DNA from: CAYYNP01 sp964472545 | Lineage (GTDB): Bacteria > Planctomycetota > Planctomycetia > Pirellulales > Thermoguttaceae | Length of the DNA stretch: 42,159 nt | Assembly: GCA_964472545.1 (NCBI GenBank) | Contig: CAYYNP010000048.1 | Span: 1-42,159, forward strand | Direction: 5' to 3' | In this document: piece after piece, positions 33,242-42,121 of the stretch | Layout: each line of letters starts with the position of its first letter | How positions within the stretch are numbered: position 1 is the stretch's first letter | Notes under the pieces: generated by a model | What the model was told of the DNA's origin: nothing | Database searches by the model: none | What the model saw: the letters and a program-made list of their open reading frames with translations, nothing else | Translations under genes and position numbers: made by a program

Positions 33242-34831
33242 CTACCACTTCTCATCATACTTCGTCCACAACAGATCCCCCAAGTTCCAATACGCGTCGG
33301 TTGTCTCACCGCAGGCGTCAGCGGTCGTACGCGTCAGAAACTCGCGGGCTTTCTCGGGGCTCTCGGCGGCGAGCTTGGCAAACTCCGCCGCAATCTCCTC
33401 CTGAGCCGCCAGATACTTCTCTTGCAGCGGGTTGCGAACTTCGGCCACGTCGACGCGTATCTCGCCCCAGCGCTGGGCGGCCAACGTGGCCACGCGGTTG
33501 AACGCCCACCAGGCCGAGCGGCGGCTGAAGCCGGTGGTGCGGCCGTCGGTCTGATACGTCGCAGGTAAGTCCGTCACGCCGGCGTAGATCGGCACGTAGG
33601 TCGTCATGGCCGGGTTGCCGTAGCCGAACCAGACGATGCCGCCGACGTCGTCCGGCAGCCAGCCGCGCGATTGCGTGACCGTGGCGTACATACAATACCA
33701 ACGGGCGATCGGCCGTTCGCCCCGCCAGCCCCAGCCGCCGTTGATCCGCAGCATCTTGTTCATGTCGTAGGGCATGAACGGATTGGCCAGCGAGCTTTTG
33801 ACCGTCTTGCCTTCCTCGTCGGTGACCGTCAGGTCCTTGACCATGTCGAAGTCGGTGCCCTCGAACGTGTCGCGGAAGATCTCCATTACCCGTTCCGGCC
33901 CGACGGGTTTCTCGGGCTTCACGGAGAAGGGGAACTCGTTGGCGTTGGGGAACAGCTTCAGCGACGGAGCCAGCAGGTCCAACACGCGCCATTCCCGCCG
34001 GGTCGAGGCGAAGCTCATGCGGCCCTCGGGATCGTACGCCCGATTGAAGCGAAACGGCTCGCCGGCGTCCGGGTCCCAATAGCCGGCTTCTTCGGCGAGC
34101 TTCGAGGGATTTGCCGAAGCCATGATGAAATCCTCGTCGGCCAGGTCGAGCTTGCCGATCCTCGAGGCGTTGGCCACGACCGAGACGTGATCGTCGGGCA
34201 CGCGGCGTGCGACCCAAACGGCCCCCACGGCGTCTTTGCCCGGCCCGACGATCTCCATCACCCAGACCTCGCGCGTGTCGGCAATCGTCAGCGCTTCGCC
34301 GATGTCGCACCAGCCGTGTTTCTCGATCAGTCGTCCGCCGAGGCGGATCGCCTCCCGGGCGGTCGTCGCGCGGGCGAGCATTAGCCGGGTGAGCGTTTCG
34401 CAGTCGATCAGCCCTTTCTCACTCTGCAACTCCTCGCGTCCGCCGAACGTCGATTCGCCGATGGCGAGCTGCCGCCGGTTCATGGCGGCGTAGGCGGGGG
34501 CCAAATAGCCGAACGTCTCGGCAACCTGTGGGATCTGGCCGGTCGGCTGGCGGCCGTAGCGCTCCATCGGGCCGTCGTTGTCGTCGCGGCGTTTGGTCAA
34601 CAGCAGCTTCGCGTTGGGCTTGTATGCAGCCGGTGGGACGACCAGGATCTGCGACCCGCTGCGATGGCTGTCGCAGGTGTGCGAGGTGATCACCGACCCG
34701 TCGGTCGACGCCTTCGCCCCGACCATGATCGAGGTGCATCCCCGCGTGGTGTCGGCGGCGGGGGCCAGATAAAGGACAACACTCAGCAGCGACGCCATAA
34801 TCGTCGTATTCCGCACGATGCTTCTCCTCAT
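33242..34831 (-). CDS. C69-family dipeptidase (secreted Ntn hydrolase)
   Basis: The product has 529 residues. After a signal-like N-terminus (IMASLLSVVLYLAPAADTT) comes GCTSIMVGAKASTDGSVITSH, in which C32 is the expected N-terminal nucleophile of peptidase family C69 (PepD type). Further family stretches are ESTFGGREEL, LMLARATTAREAI, DTREVWVMEIVGPGKDAVG and ANASRIGKLDL. It should cleave dipeptides or related amides in the periplasm after removal of the segment before C32. GTG at 34816 has a perfect GAGGAG 7 bases upstream and may be the true start, shortening the protein by five residues. The C-terminal region (EIRVDVAEVRNPLQEKYLAAQEEIAAEF) is helical. It diverges from the LuxR-type gene across 228 bases without another gene. 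Confidence 0.92.
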   Translation of the reverse strand: MRRSIVRNTTIMASLLSVVLYLAPAADTTRGCTSIMVGAKASTDGSVITSHTCDSHRSGSQILVVPPAAYKPNAKLLLTKRRDDNDGPMERYGRQPTGQIPQVAETFGYLAPAYAAMNRRQLAIGESTFGGREELQSEKGLIDCETLTRLMLARATTAREAIRLGGRLIEKHGWCDIGEALTIADTREVWVMEIVGPGKDAVGAVWVARRVPDDHVSVVANASRIGKLDLADEDFIMASANPSKLAEEAGYWDPDAGEPFRFNRAYDPEGRMSFASTRREWRVLDLLAPSLKLFPNANEFPFSVKPEKPVGPERVMEIFRDTFEGTDFDMVKDLTVTDEEGKTVKSSLANPFMPYDMNKMLRINGGWGWRGERPIARWYCMYATVTQSRGWLPDDVGGIVWFGYGNPAMTTYVPIYAGVTDLPATYQTDGRTTGFSRRSAWWAFNRVATLAAQRWGEIRVDVAEVRNPLQEKYLAAQEEIAAEFAKLAAESPEKAREFLTRTTADACGETTDAYWNLGDLLWTKYDEKW

Positions 34832-35059
34832 GCTGTTTGACGGCTTTGTTTCCGAGAAACTCTAGGTTACACAGGCGGTGGGCTTCTCCCAACGCCCGGC
34901 TTGGCCAATTCTATCACAATCCGCCCCACTGAAGCGAGCGAAACACCCCGAACGGGTTGGCGGCCGGCGCGCGACTGCGGACGACCACAGCCGGCCGGCC
35001 GGGCCGGTTGCCAGCGGGAGTCACCGCCTGCTACAATGGGCGGCGGAAGGAGATACCCG

Positions 35060-35323
35060 ATGTCAGATCAACTTAGTGAACGAGAGCGAGAGGTCGTCCG
35101 GCTGTTGAGCCTAGGGTGTTCGGTCAAAGAGGCCGCGGCCATCCTCCGCCTGGCGCCCAACACGGTCGACAACCACAAGACCCGGGCGATGGCCAAGCTG
35201 GGCACCGACAAAGCCGCCCTATTGACGCGGATCGCGATCAAGAAGCGCATCACCAGCATGAAGGACCAGCTAACGCTCGCCGAAAAGCGCCGCAGCGGCC
35301 GCAAGCAGGACGGCTGGAACTGA
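35060..35323 (+). CDS. Orphan LuxR/FixJ-type helix-turn-helix protein
   Basis: The 87-residue protein is essentially only a LuxR-type DNA-binding domain: LSEREREVVRLLSLGCSVKEAAAILRL, then APNTVDNHKTRAMAKLGTDKAALLTRIAI, with a basic tail (EKRRSGRKQDGW). It has no receiver, autoinducer or PAS domain. ATG 35060 is fixed by GGAAGGAGAT just upstream; the frame extends further 5', but that part is not protein-like. It may act as a constitutive DNA-binding regulator, or be controlled by partner proteins. It is divergent from the dipeptidase gene, and a family B half repeat follows its stop. Confidence 0.9.
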   Translation: MSDQLSEREREVVRLLSLGCSVKEAAAILRLAPNTVDNHKTRAMAKLGTDKAALLTRIAIKKRITSMKDQLTLAEKRRSGRKQDGWN

Positions 35324-35357
35324 GACAGCGTCTAGGGCAATCCGAGCACTCGGCCAA

Positions 35358-35387
35358 CATGCCCACGCAAGCGTGGACATGGCACCC
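35358..35387. repeat. Palindromic repeat, family B, half copy
   Basis: This 30-base unit begins CATGCCCACGCAAGCGTGGA and ends CATGGCACCC. It is identical to the right half of the copy at 12361-12390 and folds on itself. It lies between the convergent LuxR-type gene and the HzsA-like gene. Confidence 0.8.
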
Positions 35388-35422
35388 AAAGATCCTAATC
35401 GGCCGAAGCAGCAGGCCCCGCC

Positions 35423-38400
35423 CTACTGCAACTCCGGCATCCCCACCCGCTCCGCGCGCAATTGCCGGCCCTGCTCCTCAGGCGTGTAAACGCCATAGAA
35501 TACCGCGTTGCAGTCGATCCACATCGACAACCGGGCGAATTCTTCGGGGCGTAGCTCGGCGTCTTCGTGACCCTCGCGCAGCAGCTTCATCAAACGGCTG
35601 CCGCGGGCGCCGTAGAGGCCGCCGGGTGGAGTGATCTGCACGGGGTTGCGGCCGCCGAAACGGGGCACCAGCGCGGCGGCGGCGTTTTGGGGATTCGTGC
35701 CGGCGCCCCAGAAATTCGTGTCGCCGCACAACGCCCAGTACGACTTGGTAAAGCCGCGGTCGGGCACGCCGGTCAGGTCGATGTTGCCGTCGGGCCTCTC
35801 GCCGCCGTGGCAGTCGACGCAGTGGCGATCCAACACCGGTTGGACCACCTCGACGTACGAAAACGGCCGGCCGTCGAACTCGCCCGGTGAGATCGGCGAC
35901 GGGTTGCGGCGCAGCGCGGCGATCGGGCGGTTCGGTGGGGCGCTCATGCGGTGTTCATGACATCCGATGCAAGCCACCCGCTCGCCCGGCTGGACGTACG
36001 TGGCCGAGCGCATCGTCTGATAGGCCACCCCCTCGGCGTCCAGCGCCTGGAAGTAGACCGGCTTGTGCGCCGGCAACGTGAAATAGGCCGAGCCATCGTC
36101 TTCCACCGGCACCGTGCCCAGCACCGCCCGGGCGTTCTCCTCGCGGGCCAGCCCGATCGCCGGGTTGTCGGAGAGGTTGGTCGTCTTGGGAAAGACCTGC
36201 ACGATCCGCAGCCGCTCGATCGACCCGGGCTCGACGTCGCCAAGGCCTTCGTAGACGTTCGAGAGCACCATCTCGCCGGTCGACGCGGCCGGTTGGGTTG
36301 TCGAGTCGCCGTCGTCGGCCAACAGGCTCGAAAGCACCGGCGGCACCGGCCGAGCCACCAACGGGCAAGGGTTCGTGCTGCCGATGGCCGGGTCGCGGTA
36401 GAGCAACTCGCGATTGCCGAAGGCGTCCAGCAGATAGATTCCCAGGGCGTTTACCCCATTGGCGCCCGGCTCCCAGACCAGCGGCACCGGGCTGTAGGCC
36501 ACCAGGAAGTAATCCTCCGAAAGCGGCCACGGCGCGGCGTAATACTCCGTGATGTTGCGTCCTTCGGCCTCGGGGAACGGAATCTCCGGCGTAATCCGCC
36601 GGATCGACGCCTGGCCGTCGTAGCCGACCGCCGGATCGACCACCGCGATCGACCCGCCGGCAATCGAATGGTGGGCCGAGGCCGTGAAGACGATCTGGTT
36701 GCTTTGCGGAATCGGCTGGATCTGGAACGTGCAATGCGGGCTGGCCGTGGCGTTGCCCCAGACGGTGGCCGGATTGGTGCCGTCGGTCCGCGTCGACCAG
36801 AGGTTTTGGTGCGTCACCGCGTCGCGGTCGATGTAGTCCCAGCGGCTGTAGAGTACGTGGCCTGTGTTCGAGACGGCCGGGAACCACTCGTTGGTGTCGT
36901 GCATCGAGAGCGTGCGCAGGTTGTTCCCGTCGGCGTCGACCCGGTGCAGCGTGTAGACGTGCCAGCGGCGGCTGAACTGCCCACCGAAACACCGCGCGTA
37001 GCCGCCGCGGCGGGTCGAGCAGAAGACGATCCGGCCGTCGGGCAGCCAGGTGGGCATCACGTCGTCGAACGGCCCCGAGGTGATCTGCCGCAGCCCGCTG
37101 CCGTCGACGTTGACGGTGTAGACGTGGTAGAAACCCTCGTCCGGATCACCGTTGCCGATTTGGTTGGGATCGAAGCCTGCAGCCGGGCACTTGACGTAGG
37201 AGAAGACGATCCGCCGGCCGTCGTACGACAGCCGCGGCTCAAGCACGTTGCCGCCGGCTAAACGTTCGTCGAGCAGATCGCGGCAGGCTAACGAGCGGCC
37301 GGGCTTCTCGAGCACGAAGAGCCCTCCGCCGGGGCGTGCCCGCCAACCGAAGTATTGCATCACCAGATGGCTGTACGACGTAGGCACGCGCTTGGTGAAG
37401 AGCAACTTGGGGAACCGCATCAGCGGATTGGCCAATGCGATCCGGCGCTTCAATCGCCGCACGTCATGGTAGCGTCGCTTGACCTCTTGTGGCGAATCGG
37501 CGGGCGTTGTCTCGAGTTGCGTCTCGAGGTTCGTCAACTCCTCGGCCTCATTACCGAGGAAGTCGTCTTGCCTTCCGTCACCGAGGTTGTCCAGCAGCCG
37601 CCGTGCCCCTTCGAGATGCCGGGCCGTTGCCGCCGCGTACGTCTCGGGCGTGTCGTCGAGCTTGTCTTCCTGGCGCCACTCGTTCTGCACTATCGCCCAG
37701 AGATCGAGTTCGGTCTCGCCGGCCACCGCGGCCAGGCGTTCTCGGGTGGGTTGCATGCCGTTGACATCGGTGTCGAGGATCTTCTGCAACACGGCATATC
37801 CCGTGGCCGGCGGGCCGCGAAAGGCGCCCACGGTCACGCGTGGCAGGGTAAGCGACTTGCCCGGCTCGAGTCGCCGGACGCTGACCTTGCCGCCGGAGGT
37901 GAGTTTCTCAATCTGTCTATGTGGGAGCCCGAAAATGGGGACTGGCTCCATCGACGACCGGTATTGCAGCGGTGATTCGTTTTGGCGACGGTGCCTGTCC
38001 CCTTTTTCGGGCGGCGACGCCGGGGCCTCGTGGAAAAAGGGGACAGGCACCGAGCCGGCGGCGTTTTCCCCCGGGTTTGGCATCCGCGGTGGCTCGGAGC
38101 CAGTCCCCGTTTTCCACTCCACGTTCACAGTTCGAGCGAGTTTCATCCGCAGTTGACCGGACTGGCCGACCTCGACGTCGAATCGCCACGGAGCGCCTCC
38201 GCTGATGGCCAATCCCACGCCGCTTTGCCGGCTGCCGTCGCCGAGCAGCAGCAACGGCTGGGCGTTCTCGGAAGTCAACGACACGGACTCGCCGGAAAAC
38301 ATCGTCCGCTGCCGGGGCTGGAAGTCGGCGTCGAAGAAGGCGACCTGCGGCAGGCCGGTCTCGGCACTGGGGTCGATCTCCATCTCGTAGAACCACCCGC

Positions 38401-39187
38401 CGTGGCCCTGCTTCAGCCCGGCGAAGGCCTCTGAAGCGCGGAACTCGCGACCGTCGGCGTAAGCGACCACCGGGTCCCAATGGGTTGTGTCGTAGAAGAT
38501 CTCCTTGCGTTTGTGTACCACGAAACGGACCGCGTCGCCGGTGCGAACGTCGAGCGTAAGCTTCGGCTCGACGCCCCCATCGTTATCGCCGCCGTCGTCG
38601 CCGTCGATTTCGGCCTGCCAGACGGTGCGGCGGTTGTGGCGCACGGAGAGCCGCACGCCGTCGCCGCCGCCGTTGTTGGTGTCGAGCTTGTAGACGCGGC
38701 CGGAGATCGTGATCCGCCCGTCGTGCGGTGCGACGAAACGGCGGATGCTCGGCGTGTTGGTGCCCGGATGGTGCCAGGAGTCGCCCACGCGGGTCCAATC
38801 GGGGCCGCCAAAGAACGTCGAGCCGTACCAACGCTCGGTGCGATAGGCCAATTCGCGATAGCGCGAGGCGTCAGCGTCGGCCGCGTTGGGGATGGTCCAT
38901 GCGGCGATTGGGATTTCGCCGACGTCGACCGCCTGAGTGCCACGGTTGGTCACCGTGGCGTCGATTTGCACCAGCGGCCCGTCGGCGATTCGGCGGCACG
39001 ACCAACCGATCTGGACCCCCTCGGCCAGTTCGAGGCCGACGGGCTGCATCCGCCGTACCAGCGCCTCGGCCGGCTCGTCGGCGAAGTGCTCGGCGAGTTG
39101 TGGGGGCTGTCCGCAGACTTGGCTCCCCGGCCCAATCTCACAAACCACGGCCATCACGGCCACGCAGAGCAGCAATCGAGCGTTCAT
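35423..39187 (-). CDS. HzsA-like secreted dihaem protein with TolB-like propeller
   Basis: The 1254-residue product starts with a signal peptide (MNARLLLCVAVMAVVC). An N-terminal beta-sandwich-like region (about 110-260, HDGRITISGRVYKLDTNNGG) and a middle region are followed by TolB/PD40-type propeller repeats (DGSGLRQITSGPFDDVMPTWLPDGRIVFCS). The C-terminal part resembles hydrazine synthase alpha-subunit-related proteins: EDDGSAYFTLPAHKPVYFQALDAEG leads to a first haem motif CIGCH (C1073), and a second, CVDCH (C1123), follows. Both are CxxCH sites for covalent c-type haem attached outside the cytoplasm. Planctomycetes carry many such proteins outside anammox lineages, so redox activity is likely but hydrazine synthesis is not implied. 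Residues of about 358-419 come from an in-frame nested palindrome insertion (37931-38114). ATG 39187 is chosen because the signal peptide starts there. Confidence 0.88.
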   Translation of the reverse strand: MNARLLLCVAVMAVVCEIGPGSQVCGQPPQLAEHFADEPAEALVRRMQPVGLELAEGVQIGWSCRRIADGPLVQIDATVTNRGTQAVDVGEIPIAAWTIPNAADADASRYRELAYRTERWYGSTFFGGPDWTRVGDSWHHPGTNTPSIRRFVAPHDGRITISGRVYKLDTNNGGGDGVRLSVRHNRRTVWQAEIDGDDGGDNDGGVEPKLTLDVRTGDAVRFVVHKRKEIFYDTTHWDPVVAYADGREFRASEAFAGLKQGHGGWFYEMEIDPSAETGLPQVAFFDADFQPRQRTMFSGESVSLTSENAQPLLLLGDGSRQSGVGLAISGGAPWRFDVEVGQSGQLRMKLARTVNVEWKTGTGSEPPRMPNPGENAAGSVPVPFFHEAPASPPEKGDRHRRQNESPLQYRSSMEPVPIFGLPHRQIEKLTSGGKVSVRRLEPGKSLTLPRVTVGAFRGPPATGYAVLQKILDTDVNGMQPTRERLAAVAGETELDLWAIVQNEWRQEDKLDDTPETYAAATARHLEGARRLLDNLGDGRQDDFLGNEAEELTNLETQLETTPADSPQEVKRRYHDVRRLKRRIALANPLMRFPKLLFTKRVPTSYSHLVMQYFGWRARPGGGLFVLEKPGRSLACRDLLDERLAGGNVLEPRLSYDGRRIVFSYVKCPAAGFDPNQIGNGDPDEGFYHVYTVNVDGSGLRQITSGPFDDVMPTWLPDGRIVFCSTRRGGYARCFGGQFSRRWHVYTLHRVDADGNNLRTLSMHDTNEWFPAVSNTGHVLYSRWDYIDRDAVTHQNLWSTRTDGTNPATVWGNATASPHCTFQIQPIPQSNQIVFTASAHHSIAGGSIAVVDPAVGYDGQASIRRITPEIPFPEAEGRNITEYYAAPWPLSEDYFLVAYSPVPLVWEPGANGVNALGIYLLDAFGNRELLYRDPAIGSTNPCPLVARPVPPVLSSLLADDGDSTTQPAASTGEMVLSNVYEGLGDVEPGSIERLRIVQVFPKTTNLSDNPAIGLAREENARAVLGTVPVEDDGSAYFTLPAHKPVYFQALDAEGVAYQTMRSATYVQPGERVACIGCHEHRMSAPPNRPIAALRRNPSPISPGEFDGRPFSYVEVVQPVLDRHCVDCHGGERPDGNIDLTGVPDRGFTKSYWALCGDTNFWGAGTNPQNAAAALVPRFGGRNPVQITPPGGLYGARGSRLMKLLREGHEDAELRPEEFARLSMWIDCNAVFYGVYTPEEQGRQLRAERVGMPELQ
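37931..38114. repeat. Nested palindromic element inside the HzsA-like coding frame
   Basis: The outer arms 37931-37949 (GAAAATGGGGACTGGCTCC) and 38096-38114 (GGAGCCAGTCCCCGTTTTC) match at 18 of 19 positions. The inner arms 37990-38007 (GGTGCCTGTCCCCTTTTT) and 38034-38051 (AAAAAGGGGACAGGCACC) are a perfect 18-base inverted pair. The element keeps the reading frame and encodes a proline-, glutamate- and arginine-rich linker (GSVPVPFFHEAPASPPEKG). Confidence 0.85.
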
Positions 39188-39265
39188 ATCGGAGATTGTA
39201 GCGGCGATCGCGGGCGATGGCCAGCAATCGTCCGGAATCGTCGGCACCCTGCATGCGTTGGTGGG

Positions 39266-40876
39266 CTACTGCTCGGGGGCTTTCCTTGTACGACCGCCCT
39301 TCTGTGGCGCCGGCTTCTGCTGCCCGGATGCGGAACCCGAGGTCGTGTCTCGGCGGAAACTCAACGGCTTCACCTCATCGCCCGCCGGGGCCAACGCGCG
39401 GCCGCTGAGCCGGTCGACGTGCTCGGCCGTGTGGAACCACTCGGCCTTCATGGCGTCAACGCGTGCAGGCTGTTGCTCGGCCAGGTCGTTGAGTTCCGTG
39501 CGATCGTCGTCGAGGTTGTAGAGTTCCCACTTGCCCAGCTTGGCCGAGACCAGCTTCCACGGGCCTTGCCGCAACGCCCGATCGGTACCGAAGTGGAAGT
39601 AGAGAGTCTCGTGCGGCGGCCGGGTTTCACCGCGGAAGATCGGCAACAGCGACTTGCCTTGCAGCGGGTCGATCTGCCGGCCGCCGATCTGCTTAGGATA
39701 CGTCGCGTCGGCCAGGTCGGCAAAGGTGGCCATGAAATCGACCAGGTGGCCCGGCTGATCGGTCACCAAGCCAGGCGCCGTCTTCAGCCCCTTGGGCCAA
39801 TGGGCGATCATCGGCGAGGAGATCCCGCCCTCGTGCTGGTTCTGCTTGTAGAGCCGAAACGGCGTGTTGCCGGCGTGGGCCCAGGCGGCGTCGTAGGTCC
39901 AATACGACTTCGGGTCCCAAGGCTTCAGGTAGCGGCCCCGGGTGCGCTCGAAGGGGCAGGCGCCGTTGTCGGAACAGAAGAGGATCAGCGTGTCGTCGAG
40001 GATCTGCTTCTCGCGCAGAAACGTCACCAGCCGGCCCACGTTCTCGTCGAGCACGTCGACCATGGCCGCGAAAACTTCCATGCGGTCGGCTTCCCATTGC
40101 CGCTCCTCGGGGCCGAGGCTCTCCCAGGCCGGCACGTGATCGGGCCGCGGGCTGAGCTTCCACTTCGCCGGCAACAGGCCGGAGGCAAGCTGGCGGCGAT
40201 GACGCGCCACCCGCAGCCGATCCCAGCCGCCGTCGTAGCGGCCGTCGTATTTCTGCACGGCCTGCTCGGGTGCCTGTAGCGGGTAATGCGGCGCGTTGAA
40301 GGCGACGTACAACAAGAACGGCTTGTCGGTCGCCGTGGCCTCTTCGAGGAAATCGAGTGCGAAATCGCCGATGGCGTGCGTCGTGTAGAAGGGCCGTCCA
40401 TTGAGCTTTTCAGGCACGGGCCACGGCTCGCCGTTGAGGCGGAAGCTCCCGTCGCCGGTGAAGAAGTTGGTCGCTCCGGAGAGGTGCCCCCAATAACGAT
40501 CGAAGCCGAAATCGGTCGGCTGCTGGCTCAGATGCCACTTGCCGACCATGGCGGTGAAGTAGCCCGACTTGCCGAGCACTTCGGCGATGGTGGCCCCGCG
40601 GCTGAGCTTCGTGCCGCCGGCCTGATCGCAATAGAGCCCCGTCAGCAGCGAGACGCGCGAGCTGTGGCACTTGGCCGTGTTGTAGAACTGCGTGAATCGC
40701 AGCCCGGCGCCGGCCAGGGCGTCGAGGTTGGGCGTTTCGATCTCGGAACCGTAACAGCCCAGATCGGCGAACCCCAAGTCGTCGGCCATAATCAGGATGA
40801 CGTTGGGCCGTTTCTCCGCGGCCGCGGCGGGAATCGCCAGCAGCAGGCACAAGGTGGCAAGTGTGAATCGAGTCAT
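39266..40876 (-). CDS. Secreted sulfatase (arylsulfatase type I)
   Basis: The 536-residue product has a signal peptide (MTRFTLATLCLLLAIPAAAA|EKRP) and an alkaline-phosphatase-fold sulfatase start: RPNVILIMADDLGFADLGCYG gives the metal-binding DD pair. The formylglycine motif is C70-H-S-S-R in AKCHSSRVSLLTG, the CxSxR version, so it needs a maturation enzyme encoded elsewhere. MVGKWHLS, FNAPHYPLQAP and FCSDNGACPFERTRGRYLKPW complete the site. It removes sulfate esters, most likely from polysaccharides. The C-terminal tail is basic and low in complexity. AAGGAG precedes ATG 40876. It lies 78 bases upstream of the HzsA-like gene start on the same strand, so they may be co-transcribed. Confidence 0.95.
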   Translation of the reverse strand: MTRFTLATLCLLLAIPAAAAEKRPNVILIMADDLGFADLGCYGSEIETPNLDALAGAGLRFTQFYNTAKCHSSRVSLLTGLYCDQAGGTKLSRGATIAEVLGKSGYFTAMVGKWHLSQQPTDFGFDRYWGHLSGATNFFTGDGSFRLNGEPWPVPEKLNGRPFYTTHAIGDFALDFLEEATATDKPFLLYVAFNAPHYPLQAPEQAVQKYDGRYDGGWDRLRVARHRRQLASGLLPAKWKLSPRPDHVPAWESLGPEERQWEADRMEVFAAMVDVLDENVGRLVTFLREKQILDDTLILFCSDNGACPFERTRGRYLKPWDPKSYWTYDAAWAHAGNTPFRLYKQNQHEGGISSPMIAHWPKGLKTAPGLVTDQPGHLVDFMATFADLADATYPKQIGGRQIDPLQGKSLLPIFRGETRPPHETLYFHFGTDRALRQGPWKLVSAKLGKWELYNLDDDRTELNDLAEQQPARVDAMKAEWFHTAEHVDRLSGRALAPAGDEVKPLSFRRDTTSGSASGQQKPAPQKGGRTRKAPEQ

Positions 40877-40909
40877 GGGTTGTCTCCTTGTTCGGTTTCT
40901 TCCCTAATC

Positions 40910-40993
40910 GGGTGCCATGCCCACGCTTGCGTGGGCATGCCGTAAGCTCGTGAACACCGCCCGCATGCCCACGTGAGCGTGGGCATGGCACCC
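40910..40993. repeat. Palindromic intergenic repeat, family B, copy 3
   Basis: The left part 40910-40940 (GGGTGCCATGCCCACGCTTG...) and the right part 40964-40993 (...GAGCGTGGGCATGGCACCC) are inverted copies, each also self-complementary. It fills the gap between the beta-propeller gene and the sulfatase gene, both minus strand. Confidence 0.85.
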
Positions 40994-41014
40994 CAGCCGT
41001 CGTGTCTTCCGAAG

Positions 41015-42121
41015 TTATTCCGTCCCTTCCACGGCCGTCACACGCCCCAGCCCCATCTGCTGGCCCACGCGGATCGGGTCGCCGTCGCGGATGTGGATCT
41101 CGATGAACTTCGAACTGATCACCCGCTCGCCTTGGGCGTCGGTGAGCGTGCCGATGACTTCCTTGGTCTTCGGGTCGATGATATCGCCCGTATCGGGATA
41201 GGCGAAACGGCCGTCCATGCTGAAGGTGATCCAGCCGTGGGTTTTGGCGCTGGTATCGACGGATTGCTTGAAGACCGGCGGCATCACCGTGGCGTCGAAG
41301 ATATGCAGCTTCCGCTGGTCCTGGTCGACCAGCCAAACCTCGGTTTCGTCGGGCGTGAGCCCGATGCCGTGGCAGCGGCGGCGCTCGTCTTCCAGCCCGG
41401 GCACCCACACGGTGTGGAGCTTCTTGCCGGTACGCAGATCGCCGATCTCGAAGCCCAGGATGTGGTCGGTGTTGACGAAGCTGAGCGTTTGAGTGCCGTT
41501 GATCGTATGCGGCCAGATCATGGCCATGTACGGCCCGATCTTGCCCACGATCTTCTCGGTCTTGGTGTCGACCACGGTAAGGAAGTTGTACTTCGTCGAC
41601 GCACAATAGGCCCGCGTGCCGTCGAGGCTCATCACCGTATTGTGGCAGCCGCCGGCGTCGCTTAAGTGGATCTTGGTGATCAGCTTGCCGGTGGCCGCGT
41701 CGACGACCTTGTTATGGGCGTCGCTGCTCCACCAGCCCGAGGGCACAAAGAGCTTCTTGCCGTCGGGCGTGATCTGGATCCGGTCGCAGCCGCCTTCCGA
41801 CTTCGGATAGACGTTCTCCCAGAGCTTCTTCTCGGTCCGCAGGTCGATGCAGGCGAGCTTGGTGTTGCCGTGGGCGTAGTAGAGTTTGTCGGTTTCCGGG
41901 CTGGCACAAACGCCGCGCGTGCCGCCCATGTCGGGGATGTCGATCGCGCGGACGAACTTGTGGTCGTTTTCGATATCGAAGATGTAGATCCCGTGGCCCT
42001 TGGTCCCGCCGGCGCCGTCGGGCACGGTGACGTAGAGCAGGTGTTGTTCGTCGGCGGTGGCCGCGGGGGTGAATACGGTGGCAAGTAACAGGCTGGCAAG
42101 TAACAGGTGTAGTGTTTCAAC
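41015..42121 (-). CDS. Secreted YncE-like beta-propeller protein, 5' end unclear
   Basis: The product has about 368 residues of open frame, with repeated propeller blades (GVCASPETDKLYYAHGNTKLACIDL, IQITPDGKKLFVPSGWW, TVMSLDGTRAYCASTKYNFLTVVD, GIGLTPDETEVWLVDQDQRKLHIFD). This is the YncE/YVTN type, which often binds partners or cofactors in the periplasm. The N-terminal HLLLASLLLATVFTPAATADE looks like a signal peptide core but has no usual start codon in frame: a TGA lies at 42124-42122, only CTG or GTT codons follow, and the first GTG (42025) is already inside the protein. GTG at 42132 in another frame would supply a basic start (PFELKHY) if one base were shifted. A frameshift or a rare start is therefore likely. 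The LLLAS-LLLAT part comes from a short direct repeat. Confidence 0.8.
   Translation of the reverse strand, partial: VETLHLLLASLLLATVFTPAATADEQHLLYVTVPDGAGGTKGHGIYIFDIENDHKFVRAIDIPDMGGTRGVCASPETDKLYYAHGNTKLACIDLRTEKKLWENVYPKSEGGCDRIQITPDGKKLFVPSGWWSSDAHNKVVDAATGKLITKIHLSDAGGCHNTVMSLDGTRAYCASTKYNFLTVVDTKTEKIVGKIGPYMAMIWPHTINGTQTLSFVNTDHILGFEIGDLRTGKKLHTVWVPGLEDERRRCHGIGLTPDETEVWLVDQDQRKLHIFDATVMPPVFKQSVDTSAKTHGWITFSMDGRFAYPDTGDIIDPKTKEVIGTLTDAQGERVISSKFIEIHIRDGDPIRVGQQMGLGRVTAVEGTE
42079..42107. repeat. Short tandem duplication in the signal-peptide region
   Basis: TGGCAAGTAACAGG occurs twice (42079-42092 and 42094-42107) with a 15-base period. On the minus strand this encodes LLLAS and LLLAT, lengthening the hydrophobic core of the propeller's signal peptide by five residues without changing the frame. 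Confidence 0.75.

Noticed and set aside
37931..38114. Insertion sequence or intron in the HzsA-like gene
   Set aside because: No transposase, target duplication or intron core is visible, and the reading frame continues through it.
35423..39187. Evidence for anammox hydrazine synthesis
   Set aside because: Only a distant alpha-subunit-like architecture is present, with no beta or gamma subunits or hydrazine dehydrogenase nearby.
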